A DNA stretch of 64,000 nucleotides, from positions 62,001 through 126,000 of the forward strand of contig JAGBBP010000044.1 of assembly GCA_017938405.1 (NCBI GenBank). Direction: 5' to 3'. Position 1 is the first letter of the stretch. Each line of letters opens with the position of its first letter. The DNA comes from Lachnospiraceae bacterium. Its GTDB lineage: Bacteria; Bacillota; Clostridia; Lachnospirales; Lachnospiraceae. Below are positions 6,610-15,616 of the stretch, one piece after another. Position numbers and translations under genes: made by a program. The notes beneath the pieces are model-generated. The model saw only the letters and a program-made list of their open reading frames with translations. It was not told the origin of the DNA and ran no database searches.

Positions 6610-7995
6610 TCAGTTCTCCGTACCCCGGATATCCACCTTTGTCTTCACCGCCTCTTTAAATCCGGCAATCGCTTCTTCCCGGCTCTTCTCTCCTTGTGCA
6701 TACTCCCGCACCGCATTCCGCCATAAGGTATCTATCGCAGCATCATACTCTGTAATGTGAATTTTCATCTCTTGATTGTTTGCCTTCGCATAATATTCAA
6801 ACATATTTTGTCCGCCGAGAAACTCCATACTTCCGTCTGCTTTTTCCATCACGGTACCGCTTACCACTGCTTCTTTTACACCTTGATTAGGCTCATACAG
6901 TCCGTTGGCCAATAAGTACTGCAAACTGTTTTCATCATACTCCAGTGTCATCATCCATTTAAGAATGTCGGCAACTACATCCTTCTTTTCCATGTCTGCC
7001 ACATCTTTGTGTGCTAACACCCATTCCCCTCCCCAGTAAAAGCCCACCGGAGCATTGCAAACCGCCCAGTCACCGTAGGTTCCTTCAAAGGCTTCCGTAG
7101 AGGGGTCATCCCCGCAGTAATAATACATAGACATATTGTAGGTAATCAGCCAGAACGGTCCAAAGAACCCGAACACTTCCTTTTCGCCCTCTCCTGCCAT
7201 ATCCGCAAACCACGCATCCGACCAATCCACGGTTCCGTTGCTGTAACCGTTGTCCGTAAGTCTCCCCGAAACATCCAAAAATGCCTCCCTCTCCGGAGAT
7301 AAATTCAATTCGCCGTCCACAACCCATGCGGCATCCATATTGTTTTTCATGGCATACCACAAATCTCCGTCACCGGACACAGCCGCATACCCCTTTTGCT
7401 TTAATTCCTCCGCTGCAGTCCAAAATGCATCCCAGTTTCCAGACCCACCGCCGATTTTCTCCTGAATTACCGCCGGGTCATCCGTCCCCCATACTTCCTT
7501 CGCAATGGAACGACGGTAAATAAAACACCCCGCACCGGACATGTACGGAAGTGCAACCACATTTCCGTCACTCGTTCTTGTGCCCACCTCTACCGCATAG
7601 GCAGCCGTTTGCGATTCCTTGATTAACTGCTCCGTAAGAATGCCCAATTCATCATAGGTTGCGGCATAGGAAGACAGGGAACCCTTTCCGTATTTTGCCA
7701 CCTGTCCAGCCTCTGCCACATAAATGTCCGGTGTGGTCTCGTACTCGCCGGTCAGCATATCATCCAAGAGTCCCTCATAATCTATCTCTATCGTCGCATA
7801 GTGAGGATACGCCATCTCAACCGTATACCCCAGCTCCGGATGCATATCCAAATAGGTCTGCACCAAGGTCAGAATCCCGTCATTATAGGACATTACACGA
7901 ATAACTTTCTCCTCCGGCTCTTTTGCTTTACAGCCGCCGAACGCACACACAAGCATCACAAGCACCATTGCAGTTGCCGCTATTCTTCTTTTCAT
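6610..7995 (-). CDS. Extracellular solute-binding lipoprotein, encoded without transporter permeases
   Basis: Family 1-type ABC solute-binding protein, 461 residues. It has a lipoprotein signal (MKRRIAATAMVLVMLV, then FGGC with Cys22). The start follows GGGAGGAGTCCT. The mature protein has the usual two-lobe pattern, with conserved Trp/Tyr/Gly-rich segments such as YMSGAGCFIYRRS and GFFGPFWL. Such proteins deliver sugars or similar solutes to membrane permeases. No permease or ATPase gene is adjacent. Instead it is the third gene behind an ECF sigma factor and a single-pass membrane protein. It may be a sensor lipoprotein or use a distant transporter. The ligand is unknown. Confidence 0.8.
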   Translation of the reverse strand: MKRRIAATAMVLVMLVCAFGGCKAKEPEEKVIRVMSYNDGILTLVQTYLDMHPELGYTVEMAYPHYATIEIDYEGLLDDMLTGEYETTPDIYVAEAGQVAKYGKGSLSSYAATYDELGILTEQLIKESQTAAYAVEVGTRTSDGNVVALPYMSGAGCFIYRRSIAKEVWGTDDPAVIQEKIGGGSGNWDAFWTAAEELKQKGYAAVSGDGDLWYAMKNNMDAAWVVDGELNLSPEREAFLDVSGRLTDNGYSNGTVDWSDAWFADMAGEGEKEVFGFFGPFWLITYNMSMYYYCGDDPSTEAFEGTYGDWAVCNAPVGFYWGGEWVLAHKDVADMEKKDVVADILKWMMTLEYDENSLQYLLANGLYEPNQGVKEAVVSGTVMEKADGSMEFLGGQNMFEYYAKANNQEMKIHITEYDAAIDTLWRNAVREYAQGEKSREEAIAGFKEAVKTKVDIRGTEN

Positions 7996-8007
7996 AGGAC
8001 TCCTCCC

Positions 8008-8598
8008 TTACTCACACAACACCTCTACCAATGCACCGATTGCATCAATTCTCCACTCTGCCATTCCGCTTTTTTCCGGATTTTTTGCAGACTCCTCCCA
8101 AAAAGCTCTGAGTACTTCCTCTCCATCTGGTCTGGACAACAGCTCCCGCAATGCATCACATCCTTCATAAATGCTTTTCGCTGCAGTAATTTTGGGTTCT
8201 CCCGGCTTACCGTACAAGTATACTTCCACCAAAAACGGGTATTCCCGTACCGCATCAATCAATTCCTCATTGGACATCTGCTTTAACGTCTCCTCCGGTA
8301 TCCGAAGGGCTTCCTTCTTATTTTCCTCTGTTCCCAGCTTCATCCACTCCTCGGTCCCCGGCTTAATCAAATACCCCATCCAGGTCCTGCCGGTAGATGC
8401 ATACACAATTCCGTTACTTCCGAAAAACAGCACCAAGATGACTGCTGCTGCAATCGCCAGCTTTTTCATCAAAGGAACTTTCTTCTTCTTCGTTCTCTCT
8501 ACCGATAATCCCTGTACCTTCAGACGCAACTCTTCCGGTGTGGAAAGTTTCGCAAATACCTTTTTATATTCCGTTTTCATTGTCAACTCATCCTTCAT
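8008..8598 (-). CDS. Single-pass membrane protein, probable anti-sigma factor
   Basis: Protein of 196 residues beginning 4 bases after the sigma gene's stop codon, with AAGGAGG overlapping that gene's end. Residues 1-44 are a charged cytoplasmic part with a basic stretch (VERTKKKKV). One membrane helix follows (about 46-64, KLAIAAAVILVLFFG), then an extracellular Glu/Lys-rich domain of ~130 residues. No catalytic motif or zinc-binding anti-sigma signature was recognised. Position directly after an ECF sigma gene, and the topology, are what suggest an anti-sigma role. A second in-frame ATG at 8580 is possible but has a poorer site. Confidence 0.6.
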   Translation of the reverse strand: MKDELTMKTEYKKVFAKLSTPEELRLKVQGLSVERTKKKKVPLMKKLAIAAAVILVLFFGSNGIVYASTGRTWMGYLIKPGTEEWMKLGTEENKKEALRIPEETLKQMSNEELIDAVREYPFLVEVYLYGKPGEPKITAAKSIYEGCDALRELLSRPDGEEVLRAFWEESAKNPEKSGMAEWRIDAIGALVEVLCE

Positions 8599-8602
8599 CT
8601 GA

Positions 8603-9073
8603 TTATGCCTCCTTCAGCTTTTCTTTCAGCTTCTGTCTTGCCCGGAGTAACCGTGTTTGGACTGCCGTTTCGGAAAGCGCAAGAAGCCCTGCGATTTCCT
8701 TTACACTGTAATCTTCAAAATAATATAAGTGCACCACCTGCCGGTACTTTACCGGAAGTTCACGTACCGCATAGTATAATTCGCTCTGCTCCGGCGTTTC
8801 AAAGACCGGCTCCGTGAACAACTCCTCCGTAGAAGTTACCCTTTGCCGCCACGGAGTACGCCATAAGCTTTTGCACTCATTCATCGCCACCCGAATCAGC
8901 CAGTACTTTGCCTGGGCATCCTCCGGAAAGCTTTCTTTTCTTTCCAAGAGCTTTAAAAATGTATTCTGTACCACATCCTCCGTGTCTGCATAATTCTGGC
9001 ATCCGTTATACGCCACCCGGTAAATGCAGTCCAGAAAAAGTGCAGTCAGACGCTCAAATTCCTTTGTATCCAA
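8603..9073 (-). CDS. ECF-type RNA polymerase sigma factor
   Basis: Sigma-70 family, extracytoplasmic function type, 156 residues. Region 2 lies in the N-terminal half (FLDCIYRVAYNGCQNYADTE, then VVQNTFLKLL, the -10 recognition helix). Region 4 is C-terminal (LPVKYRQVVHLYYFEDYSVK, then LLALSETAVQTRLLRARQKL, the -35 recognition helix-turn-helix). The start follows CAGGAGGATT. It heads an operon with a putative anti-sigma membrane protein and a solute-binding lipoprotein. ECF factors often drive their own operon. A TGTGAT/CGTTTT pair with a 17-base spacer lies at 9139-9111 on the minus strand, but this match is weak. Confidence 0.9.
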   Translation of the reverse strand: MDTKEFERLTALFLDCIYRVAYNGCQNYADTEDVVQNTFLKLLERKESFPEDAQAKYWLIRVAMNECKSLWRTPWRQRVTSTEELFTEPVFETPEQSELYYAVRELPVKYRQVVHLYYFEDYSVKEIAGLLALSETAVQTRLLRARQKLKEKLKEA

Positions 9074-9207
9074 ACTGAATCCTCCTGTTTTGAAAGGCCT
9101 TTCTACTCATAAAACGAAGTTACAGGATAAAATATCACAGGAAACTTTAAAAATTTTGTACACTTGTACTTTTTATGTAACTATAAAGCAGATTCTTCCC
9201 CTTGCAT

Positions 9208-10137
9208 TCAACACTCGTAACCGTATCCCAATGCTTTTTCCACCAGTTCTGCTGCTTCCTCTACCGTCGGTTTCTCATCTATCACCTCATCCAGTAATTC
9301 GATAATTCGCACCAATGGATGAATCGGACATTTCTTTTCACAAAGCAATACCAAAAGCACCCTTTTCAAGAAGGAATAGGACACTCGTTCCGGCACAACC
9401 CCCTGTACCACCTTTGGATACTTTCGTTCCACATTTTCCACCAGTTCCGCCACCATCTGACAATGAAACAAGTCCGACAAATGCTCCATAATGCAATGCT
9501 CCAAGTGAATCAGCATAAAACGAAGGGGCGAAACCGCATTTTCTTCCTGTTCTGTCCATACTCCCGGCAAATTCAAAACAGGCTCCGTCGCCTCTTTGTC
9601 TCCTTCACATCGCGCCTTTTGATTTACCGCAAAATACTTGCCCGGAACTACACTTCCGCAAGCCACTTCCTTTCCATAAATCAAAAACTTATATTCCTCC
9701 GGCGCACAGGTAGCCTCATCCGCCAACCGCACCGTCGGAATGCAAAAACCATACTTTGTCGCCATCTCTTTTCGCAAGCCGTGAATCTGCGGAAATCCCT
9801 GCTTCTGCTCTGCCAAAAACAACTCCACCAACCCGTACCCGAACCGTATTTCCAGTGCATCCTTTAACAGCACTGCATCTAACTCTGCCCGATATTTTAA
9901 ATCATCCTGTCTTACCGAAGATTTATTTCCTTTCTCATATTGAAACAAATAATCCGGGGAACACTCCAACACTCTAAAAATCCCGTCCAACAGTTCAATA
10001 TCCGGATACGCATTTCCCCGCTCCCATTTGGATACCGCCTGTGCCGTTACCCCGAGACGGCGTGCCAGCTCTGCCTGGGTAAAGCCCTTTTCTTTTCTGG
10101 CCTCCGACAGGCGTTCTTTAAATAAATCTAAGCTCAT
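9208..10137 (-). CDS. XRE-family transcriptional regulator with unknown C-terminal domain
   Basis: About 309 residues from ATG 10137, which follows AAAGGAGTATTACCT. Residues 5-65 form an XRE helix-turn-helix (LSEARKEKGFTQAELARRLG, AQAVSKWERGNAYPDIELLD). The long C-terminal part (~70-309) is not recognised. It has scattered Cys residues and contains LFHCQMVAELVENVERKYP, then ends with short helices. Single copy, no obvious partner gene. The target is unknown, and autoregulation is common in the family but not shown here. Confidence 0.8.
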   Translation of the reverse strand: MSLDLFKERLSEARKEKGFTQAELARRLGVTAQAVSKWERGNAYPDIELLDGIFRVLECSPDYLFQYEKGNKSSVRQDDLKYRAELDAVLLKDALEIRFGYGLVELFLAEQKQGFPQIHGLRKEMATKYGFCIPTVRLADEATCAPEEYKFLIYGKEVACGSVVPGKYFAVNQKARCEGDKEATEPVLNLPGVWTEQEENAVSPLRFMLIHLEHCIMEHLSDLFHCQMVAELVENVERKYPKVVQGVVPERVSYSFLKRVLLVLLCEKKCPIHPLVRIIELLDEVIDEKPTVEEAAELVEKALGYGYEC

Positions 10138-10247
10138 AGGTAATACTCCTTTTCTGCATGTCACATCATGATTTTTTCTATACTTCAGTATTGCAAATCC
10201 GAATTTGTCACTTCTATCCTAACAGAACGCCCACGAAAAAGCAAACA

Positions 10248-10276
10248 ACGGTTGAGCGTAATTTGCACTCAACCGT
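10248..10276 (-). terminator. Terminator of the LysR gene
   Basis: 9-bp core hairpin ACGGTTGAG (10248-10256) and CTCAACCGT (10268-10276). It is followed on the minus strand by GTTTGCTTTTT, just after the stop codon at 10291. Confidence 0.75.
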
Positions 10277-10290
10277 GTGTTGTAATCTTA

Positions 10291-11193
10291 TTATTTTCCC
10301 ACATACCCCTTCAAATACTCCACATACGCCGCCCCGTACCGGCTCAGAGGCATTTCCTTTTGCATAATAATGCCTATCTGCATGGACTCCTCTACTGCCA
10401 GAGGCTTCGCAATAATATTCTCACCGTTCAATTCCTTGCTAAGCATCCCGGTGCTGACGGTATAACCGTTCAGTCGCACAATCAGATTCGAGAGCGTTGC
10501 ACGGTCCTTTACACGAACATTTTTGCTTCGGTCAAGGGTACTTAAGATTTCTTCCGAAAAGTAGAAGGAATTGTATTCTCCCTGCTCAAAGGAAAGGTAC
10601 GGGTACTCCTCCAGTTCCTCTAAGGTAATCACATCCTTTTTCGCCAAAGGATGATCCGTACAAATGGAAACGTGCGGTTTTGCCGTCACCAACGGCTCAA
10701 ACTTCAGTCCGTTTTGCTTCAGAAGTTTTAAAATCACTTCCTCGTTTTTGGAGGAGGTATACAAAATGCCGATTTCACTCTTTAACCGACTCACATCCTC
10801 AATAATCTCGTAGGTCTGGGTCTCGCGAAGGGTAAAATCGTACCGGTCCTCGCCAAACTCACGAATCACCGCCGCAAAGGCATCCACCGCAAAGGAATAA
10901 TGCTGGCAGGACACGGAAAACCGCGGTCTCTGCTCCTTCTTATGCAGGAACTTTTCCTCCAAAAGGCTGGTCTGCTCCAACACCTGTCTGGCGTAGGACA
11001 AAAACAGTTCTCCTTCATTTGACACCGCCACGCCCTTATTGGTACGGTGAAAAATCGTAATCTGCATTTCTTTTTCCAGTTCGCGGATGGCACTGGTTAA
11101 GCTCGGCTGTGAAATAAACAACCTTTTCGCCGCTTCCGTAATATTTGCCGTTTCCGCCACCGTTACCACATAGCGAAGCTGTTGTAATGTCAT
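10291..11193 (-). CDS. LysR-family transcriptional regulator
   Basis: About 300 residues. An N-terminal winged helix-turn-helix (MTLQQLRYVVTVAETANITE, AKRLFISQPSLTSAIRELE) is followed by the periplasmic-binding-protein-like effector domain from ~90 on. The ATG at 11193 is preferred. A GTG at 11202 is also in frame, but its site would be only 3 bases away. LysR proteins usually control an adjacent gene or divergent operon, but none is clearly linked here. The nearest gene upstream is the M16 peptidase, on the same strand with its own end at 11283. The effector and target cannot be read from sequence. Confidence 0.88.
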   Translation of the reverse strand: MTLQQLRYVVTVAETANITEAAKRLFISQPSLTSAIRELEKEMQITIFHRTNKGVAVSNEGELFLSYARQVLEQTSLLEEKFLHKKEQRPRFSVSCQHYSFAVDAFAAVIREFGEDRYDFTLRETQTYEIIEDVSRLKSEIGILYTSSKNEEVILKLLKQNGLKFEPLVTAKPHVSICTDHPLAKKDVITLEELEEYPYLSFEQGEYNSFYFSEEILSTLDRSKNVRVKDRATLSNLIVRLNGYTVSTGMLSKELNGENIIAKPLAVEESMQIGIIMQKEMPLSRYGAAYVEYLKGYVGK

Positions 11194-11282
11194 CTGCCGC
11201 ACCTGCCTTTCTTCAAAAACGCCTGTTTTGACGCCAAATCATATCACTCGCCAATCCTACTCATCCCGGCAAATTGTTTCCG

Positions 11283-12623
11283 TTAACCGAGCTGATCAAA
11301 TTTCTTCATAAGCTTCTGTCCTGCACTTCTCGTCTCCCCCACCAGACATACACTCATCCGTTCCGGACAAAGGACCTCTTTCGCAAACCTCTGTATATCC
11401 TCTGCCGTTACTTTCTCTATCTGAACCAGTTCTTCTTCTCTGTCAATCACTCTTCCACGAAGTAATACACTTCTTCCGTTACCCTCCATGCGGCTTTGTA
11501 CACTTTCTTTGGACAAAATCGCCTCGGTGCGAATCAGTGCCTTATGAGTCGCCAACGTTTCCTCGGACACCGTCTGCTCCCGCATAATATCGCATACCTC
11601 CAAGGCGTACTCAAACACCGTCTCTGCCTGGTTCGGAGCCGTAACCGCATCGATATGTACCAGCCCCTCCTTCGCATACGGACATCCGTAGGAATACACC
11701 GCATATGCCAGTCCTTCTTCTTCACGAATCTTCTGGAATAACAGGGAATTATTGCTTCCTCCGAACACCGACTGAAACACGGTAGCAACATGTCGCTTCT
11801 CATCCAAATAAGAAATCCCCGGAAATACCAGATTCATATGAAGCTGGGAGGTATCCTGATAGGATTTGGAGAAATTTCGGGTGTACTCGGCTGCCGGACG
11901 GTCTTGTACCGGCGTATTCTCACCATAATACTTCCCGTACCGTTCATCCGGTGCCAAACCACTCTTCTTCACACTTGCCGCAGCACCTTGTCCTCCCGGA
12001 CAAAACAGCTCTGTTAAATACTCCATTACCCTCTTTTTATCAAAAGCTCCTGCCACAGAAAGCACCATCCGCTCCGGTCGGTACTCCCTTTTATAAAAGG
12101 TCAATATCTTCTCTCTTGTCATTCCCCGAACCACGCCCTTGGTACCGGAAATCTGGAAACTAAGGGAATGCCCCTGCCAGGCCCTCTTCTGCGCCAGTTC
12201 ATGCACCAAATCATCCGGGGAATTGTTATACATATCGATCTCTTCGCAAATCACGCCTTTTTCCTTACTAAGCGCTTTTGCCTCAAACACGGAATGCTGC
12301 AACATATCCGCTAGCACTTCCATGAGCCTCGTCAGCTCCTCCGCAACGGTCACACCGTAATAGGCAGTGTACTCCTTGCCGGTATAAGCGTTAGCCGTAT
12401 CCCCCAGACGTGCCGTAATATCCGCCAGTTCCTTGGCACTTTTCGTCTCCGTCCCCTTAAACAGCATATGTTCAATCATATGGGAAATACCGTTATTCTC
12501 TTTTGTCTCACACACAGAGCCGACGCCCACAAACACGCCAAAAGCCGCCGTTTTCACATATGGCATGGGCTCTAAAACCACCCGGATGCCGTTTGGAAGG
12601 CTGATTAACTCAATTTGATCCAT
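11283..12623 (-). CDS. M16-family zinc metallopeptidase (YmxG/MlpA-like)
   Basis: Insulinase-family processing peptidase, 446 residues. The inverted zinc motif HxxEH is visible (ISHMIEHMLFKGT, ~46-58), with a downstream Glu in the EEIDMYNNSPDD region as the third ligand. This is the catalytic N-terminal M16 domain followed by the M16 C-terminal-like half. In many Firmicutes this gene lies directly after pnp. Here an HNH gene and a palindromic element lie between them. Bacillus MlpA is reported to affect protease production, and the substrate here is unknown. The start follows AAAGGTTTATTTAT, a modest site. Confidence 0.88.
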   Translation of the reverse strand: MDQIELISLPNGIRVVLEPMPYVKTAAFGVFVGVGSVCETKENNGISHMIEHMLFKGTETKSAKELADITARLGDTANAYTGKEYTAYYGVTVAEELTRLMEVLADMLQHSVFEAKALSKEKGVICEEIDMYNNSPDDLVHELAQKRAWQGHSLSFQISGTKGVVRGMTREKILTFYKREYRPERMVLSVAGAFDKKRVMEYLTELFCPGGQGAAASVKKSGLAPDERYGKYYGENTPVQDRPAAEYTRNFSKSYQDTSQLHMNLVFPGISYLDEKRHVATVFQSVFGGSNNSLLFQKIREEEGLAYAVYSYGCPYAKEGLVHIDAVTAPNQAETVFEYALEVCDIMREQTVSEETLATHKALIRTEAILSKESVQSRMEGNGRSVLLRGRVIDREEELVQIEKVTAEDIQRFAKEVLCPERMSVCLVGETRSAGQKLMKKFDQLG

Positions 12624-12651
12624 ATAAATAAACCTTTCTGTTATTTCAGAA

Positions 12652-12675
12652 TAAATCTAAAAATTTTTAGATTTA
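12652..12675. repeat. Perfect 24-base AT-rich palindrome
   Basis: TAAATCTAAAAA and TTTTTAGATTTA form a perfect palindrome just downstream of the HNH gene and upstream of the M16 start codon. It could be a terminator of the HNH gene or mark the edge of the inserted segment. Confidence 0.6.
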
Positions 12676-12684
12676 GAACAACCT

Positions 12685-13257
12685 TTAATTTTTTAAAATA
12701 TCCTTACTTGCATTGTACCATGTTTTAATATATTTATCATTCATTAGATTCTTATCATTATCCACAATATCAACAAACAATTTCGCTAATCCGTCCCATT
12801 CTTCAAACTTACCAGCCGGATGTAATTCCCAACGAAGTTGTTTTAGCGACCAATTACTTTTTACAGCGTTATTTAGCATAGATGTTGTAGCCCAATTTTC
12901 CGGTTCATCTATTCCCCCCATTGCAATTGGATAAATATGGTCAATTGTCGGAAATAACTCCCAATAAGCAATGTGTCCCTCTGTCATTTTCCCATGTGGA
13001 TGATATGGAAAATCATTTGGAAAATAAAACGAAAATATTTTTAATATTCCCGGATTAATCAATTTTTCACCTGTATATCTATCTATAAATCCATCTTCCT
13101 TAAACTTTTTCATCTTTTGCTTAAGTGTATAGGTTCTATGGAATACCTCATACCTCTCAAAAGGATATTCTTGTTGAATAATATGGCAAGCATCTTCTAT
13201 TTTGCCGTATAATAATTCTTTAGCCGCCTTTTCTATTGTGACAATTTTATCCTGCAC
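12685..13257 (-). CDS. HNH endonuclease domain protein between pnp and the M16 gene
   Basis: 190 residues with an HNH-type core: DRYTGEKL (~59-66, where the usual CxxC zinc pair is absent), then LFPTIDHIYPIAMGG (~101-115) and PENWATTSMLNNAVKS (~119-134). DH, N and the spacing match HNH restriction-type nucleases. The N-terminal ~90 residues are Lys- and Tyr-rich and unassigned. No RuvC domain is present, so it is not an IscB/Cas9 relative. It is AT-rich compared with the genes on both sides and splits a usual neighbour pair. A long palindromic element lies upstream and a short palindrome downstream. It may be a homing-type or defence nuclease acquired horizontally. Confidence 0.75.
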   Translation of the reverse strand: MQDKIVTIEKAAKELLYGKIEDACHIIQQEYPFERYEVFHRTYTLKQKMKKFKEDGFIDRYTGEKLINPGILKIFSFYFPNDFPYHPHGKMTEGHIAYWELFPTIDHIYPIAMGGIDEPENWATTSMLNNAVKSNWSLKQLRWELHPAGKFEEWDGLAKLFVDIVDNDKNLMNDKYIKTWYNASKDILKN

Positions 13258-13329
13258 TCCATATCCTCCATTAACTATAAAATTACAGCAAACTCATTGG
13301 ACCTAATCTCCTATCAAGTAATCACACTA

Positions 13330-13522
13330 GCTCTTTCGCACATAATCACCCAAAACAAAAGTCGAAAATTGAAAAGTTTCAGTAGGGAACCTTAAGCAAA
13401 CGCCGGTACTTGGCGAAGTATTTTTGAGCCTAGTACCCGCTGCGTTTGTGCAAGAGCGAGAGCGGGTTCCCGTGAAACTATTTCAATTTTCGACTGGTAT
13501 GGGGCTCTCTATGCGAAAGAGC
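13330..13522. repeat. 193-base imperfect palindromic element
   Basis: One long nested hairpin. The outer stem is 13330-13340 with 13512-13522 (11 bp). Next is 13361-13381 with 13473-13494 (21 bp, one bulge), then 13385-13391 with 13465-13471 (7 bp), then 13397-13403 with 13442-13448 (7 bp), then 13405-13410 with 13432-13437 (6 bp). No reading frame was recognised in it. It ends 6 bases from the pnp stop codon and precedes the HNH gene. It resembles a miniature mobile element or a structured RNA. It also probably serves as the 3' end of the pnp transcript. Confidence 0.75.
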
Positions 13523-13528
13523 GGTCCA

Positions 13529-15616
13529 TTACTTTACATCCTTAATACTGAAGCTGATTCTGCCCATCTTGTCCTTGCCGAGGCAAACTGCCTTCACAAC
13601 ATCACCAAGGGTCAGAACATCTTCTACATGGTTGATGCGCTCCTTGGAAATCTTGGAAATGTGAACCATAGCTTCCTTGCCCGGTGCGAATTCAAGGAAT
13701 GCACCGAACTCCTTAATGCTGACAACCTTACCTTCCAGAACCTGTCCCTCTTCGAAATCGGTAACAATAATCTGGATCAGGTCGATGGCACGCTGCATAC
13801 CTGCCGGGTCGGTTCCGCATACGGAAACTGCACCGTCATCGGTAATATCAATCTTAACACCACACTCTTCGATAATCGCGTTGATGGTCTTACCTCTCTG
13901 ACCCACAACCTCACCGATCTTGGACGGGTCAATCTGAATCTGAACAATCTTCGGAGCGTACTGATTTACTTCCGGTCTCGGCTCAGCGATTGCCGGCTTC
14001 ATGCAATTCTCCATAATGAACATTCTTGCTTCGCGGCATCTTGCGATAGCACCCTCAACGATGCTTCTGGTCAAACCGTGAATCTTAATATCCATCTGGA
14101 TTGCGGTAATACCTTCATCGGTACCGGTTACCTTAAAGTCCATATCGCCGAAGAAGTCCTCAAGGCCCTGGATATCGGTTAACAATACATAATCATCATC
14201 GGTATCGCCGGTTACGAGACCACAGGAAATACCTGCAACCATCTTACGAATCGGAACACCTGCAGCCATAAGGGACATACAGGAAGCACAAGTAGATGCC
14301 ATGGAGGTAGAACCGTTGGACTCAAAAGTCTCGGATACAGTACGGATTGCGTACGGGAATACATCCTCGGTCGGAAGAACCGGAAGGAGTGCTCTCTCAG
14401 CAAGTGCACCGTGACCGATTTCACGACGTCCCGGACCTCTGGAAACCTTGGTCTCACCTACGGAGTAGGACGGGAAGTTGTAGTGATGCATGTAACGCTT
14501 GGACACTTCGTTCTCATCTAAACCGTCAAGCTTCTGCGCATCGGAAAGCGGAGCCAACGTGGTAACGTTACAAATCTGGGTCTGACCTCTGGTGAACATA
14601 GCGGAACCGTGTACACGCGGGATAATATCAACTTCTGCAGCAAGTTTACGAATCTGGGTAAGCTCTCTGCCGTCCGGACGCTTGTGATCCTTTAAGATCA
14701 TCTTACGAACGGTCTTCTTCTGATACTGGTAAATTGCCTCACCAAGCACTGCAAGCCACTCTTCGTTATCAGCAAAAGCCTCTTCCAGCTTTGCGGTAAT
14801 CTGACGGATATTTTCCTCACGAACCTGCTTCTCATCGGTAAATACAGCCTCTTCCATCTCTGCCGGCGGAACAAGCTCCTTAATTGCTACAAATAACTCT
14901 TCCGGAACCGCACAGCTGGTGTAGGTGTGCTTTTCCTTACCGCACTCTGCAACAATTTTATCGATAAATGCGATTACCTGCTGGTTAATCTCGTGAGCGG
15001 CATAAATTGCCTCAATCATCTTTGCTTCCGGAACTTCGTTCGCACCTGCTTCGATCATGATTACCTTATCACGGGTGGAAGCCACGGTAAGCTTTAAGTC
15101 GGAAACCTTGTTCTGGGAAGAATTCGGGTTAAATACGAACTCTCCGTTAATCATACCGACCTGAGTGGTAGCACACGGACCGTCAAACGGGATATCGGAA
15201 ATCGCAACTGCGATTGCGGAACCCAACATAGCGGTAAGCTCCGGGCTACACTCCGGGTCTACGGACATAACCATGTTGTTTAAGGTAACATCGTTTCTGT
15301 AATCCTTCGGGAATAACGGACGCATCGGACGGTCGATTACACGGGACGTAAGGACAGCGTTCTCGGAAGCCTTACCCTCTCTGCGGTTGAAACCGCCCGG
15401 AATCTTACCTACTGCGTACAACTTCTCCTCGTACTCTACGCTGAGCGGGAAGAAATCGATACCCTCTCGCGGCTTCTCGGAAGCCGTTGCGGTGGAAAGC
15501 ACCGTCGTGTCACCATAGTGCATGAAAGCTGCACCGTTTGCCTGTGCGGCAACTCTGCCGATATCTACGGTCAAAGTTCTGCCTGCGAGTTCCATAGAAA
15601 AACTCTTGAATGCCAT
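13529..15616 (-). CDS. pnp: Polyribonucleotide nucleotidyltransferase (PNPase)
   Basis: Phosphorolytic 3'-5' exoribonuclease of RNA turnover, 695 residues, forming a trimeric ring in the cytoplasm. The start at 15616 follows AAAGGAGATTAG; 22 further upstream codons are open but lack a site. It has two RNase PH domains (first ~10-220, second ~310-540, with FPSYSVGETKVSRGPGRREI and the DIQGLEDFFGDMDFKV stretch carrying catalytic acids). A KH domain (~550-610, IGEVVGQRGKTINAIIEE) and an S1 domain (~620-690, GQVLEGKVVSIKEFGAFLEF) follow. Length is normal. The usual neighbour rpsO is elsewhere in this window (27581). Confidence 0.97.
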   Translation of the reverse strand: MAFKSFSMELAGRTLTVDIGRVAAQANGAAFMHYGDTTVLSTATASEKPREGIDFFPLSVEYEEKLYAVGKIPGGFNRREGKASENAVLTSRVIDRPMRPLFPKDYRNDVTLNNMVMSVDPECSPELTAMLGSAIAVAISDIPFDGPCATTQVGMINGEFVFNPNSSQNKVSDLKLTVASTRDKVIMIEAGANEVPEAKMIEAIYAAHEINQQVIAFIDKIVAECGKEKHTYTSCAVPEELFVAIKELVPPAEMEEAVFTDEKQVREENIRQITAKLEEAFADNEEWLAVLGEAIYQYQKKTVRKMILKDHKRPDGRELTQIRKLAAEVDIIPRVHGSAMFTRGQTQICNVTTLAPLSDAQKLDGLDENEVSKRYMHHYNFPSYSVGETKVSRGPGRREIGHGALAERALLPVLPTEDVFPYAIRTVSETFESNGSTSMASTCASCMSLMAAGVPIRKMVAGISCGLVTGDTDDDYVLLTDIQGLEDFFGDMDFKVTGTDEGITAIQMDIKIHGLTRSIVEGAIARCREARMFIMENCMKPAIAEPRPEVNQYAPKIVQIQIDPSKIGEVVGQRGKTINAIIEECGVKIDITDDGAVSVCGTDPAGMQRAIDLIQIIVTDFEEGQVLEGKVVSIKEFGAFLEFAPGKEAMVHISKISKERINHVEDVLTLGDVVKAVCLGKDKMGRISFSIKDVK

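Noticed and set aside
13258..13528. HEARO/IscB-type RNA beside an HNH gene
   Set aside because: The nuclease has 190 residues and no RuvC motif, and the hairpin layout differs from what is known of those RNAs. A relationship cannot be excluded without a search.
13424..14182. 252-codon open frame antisense to pnp
   Set aside because: It lies mainly opposite pnp coding sequence, has no ribosome binding site and resembles no protein, so it is a shadow frame.
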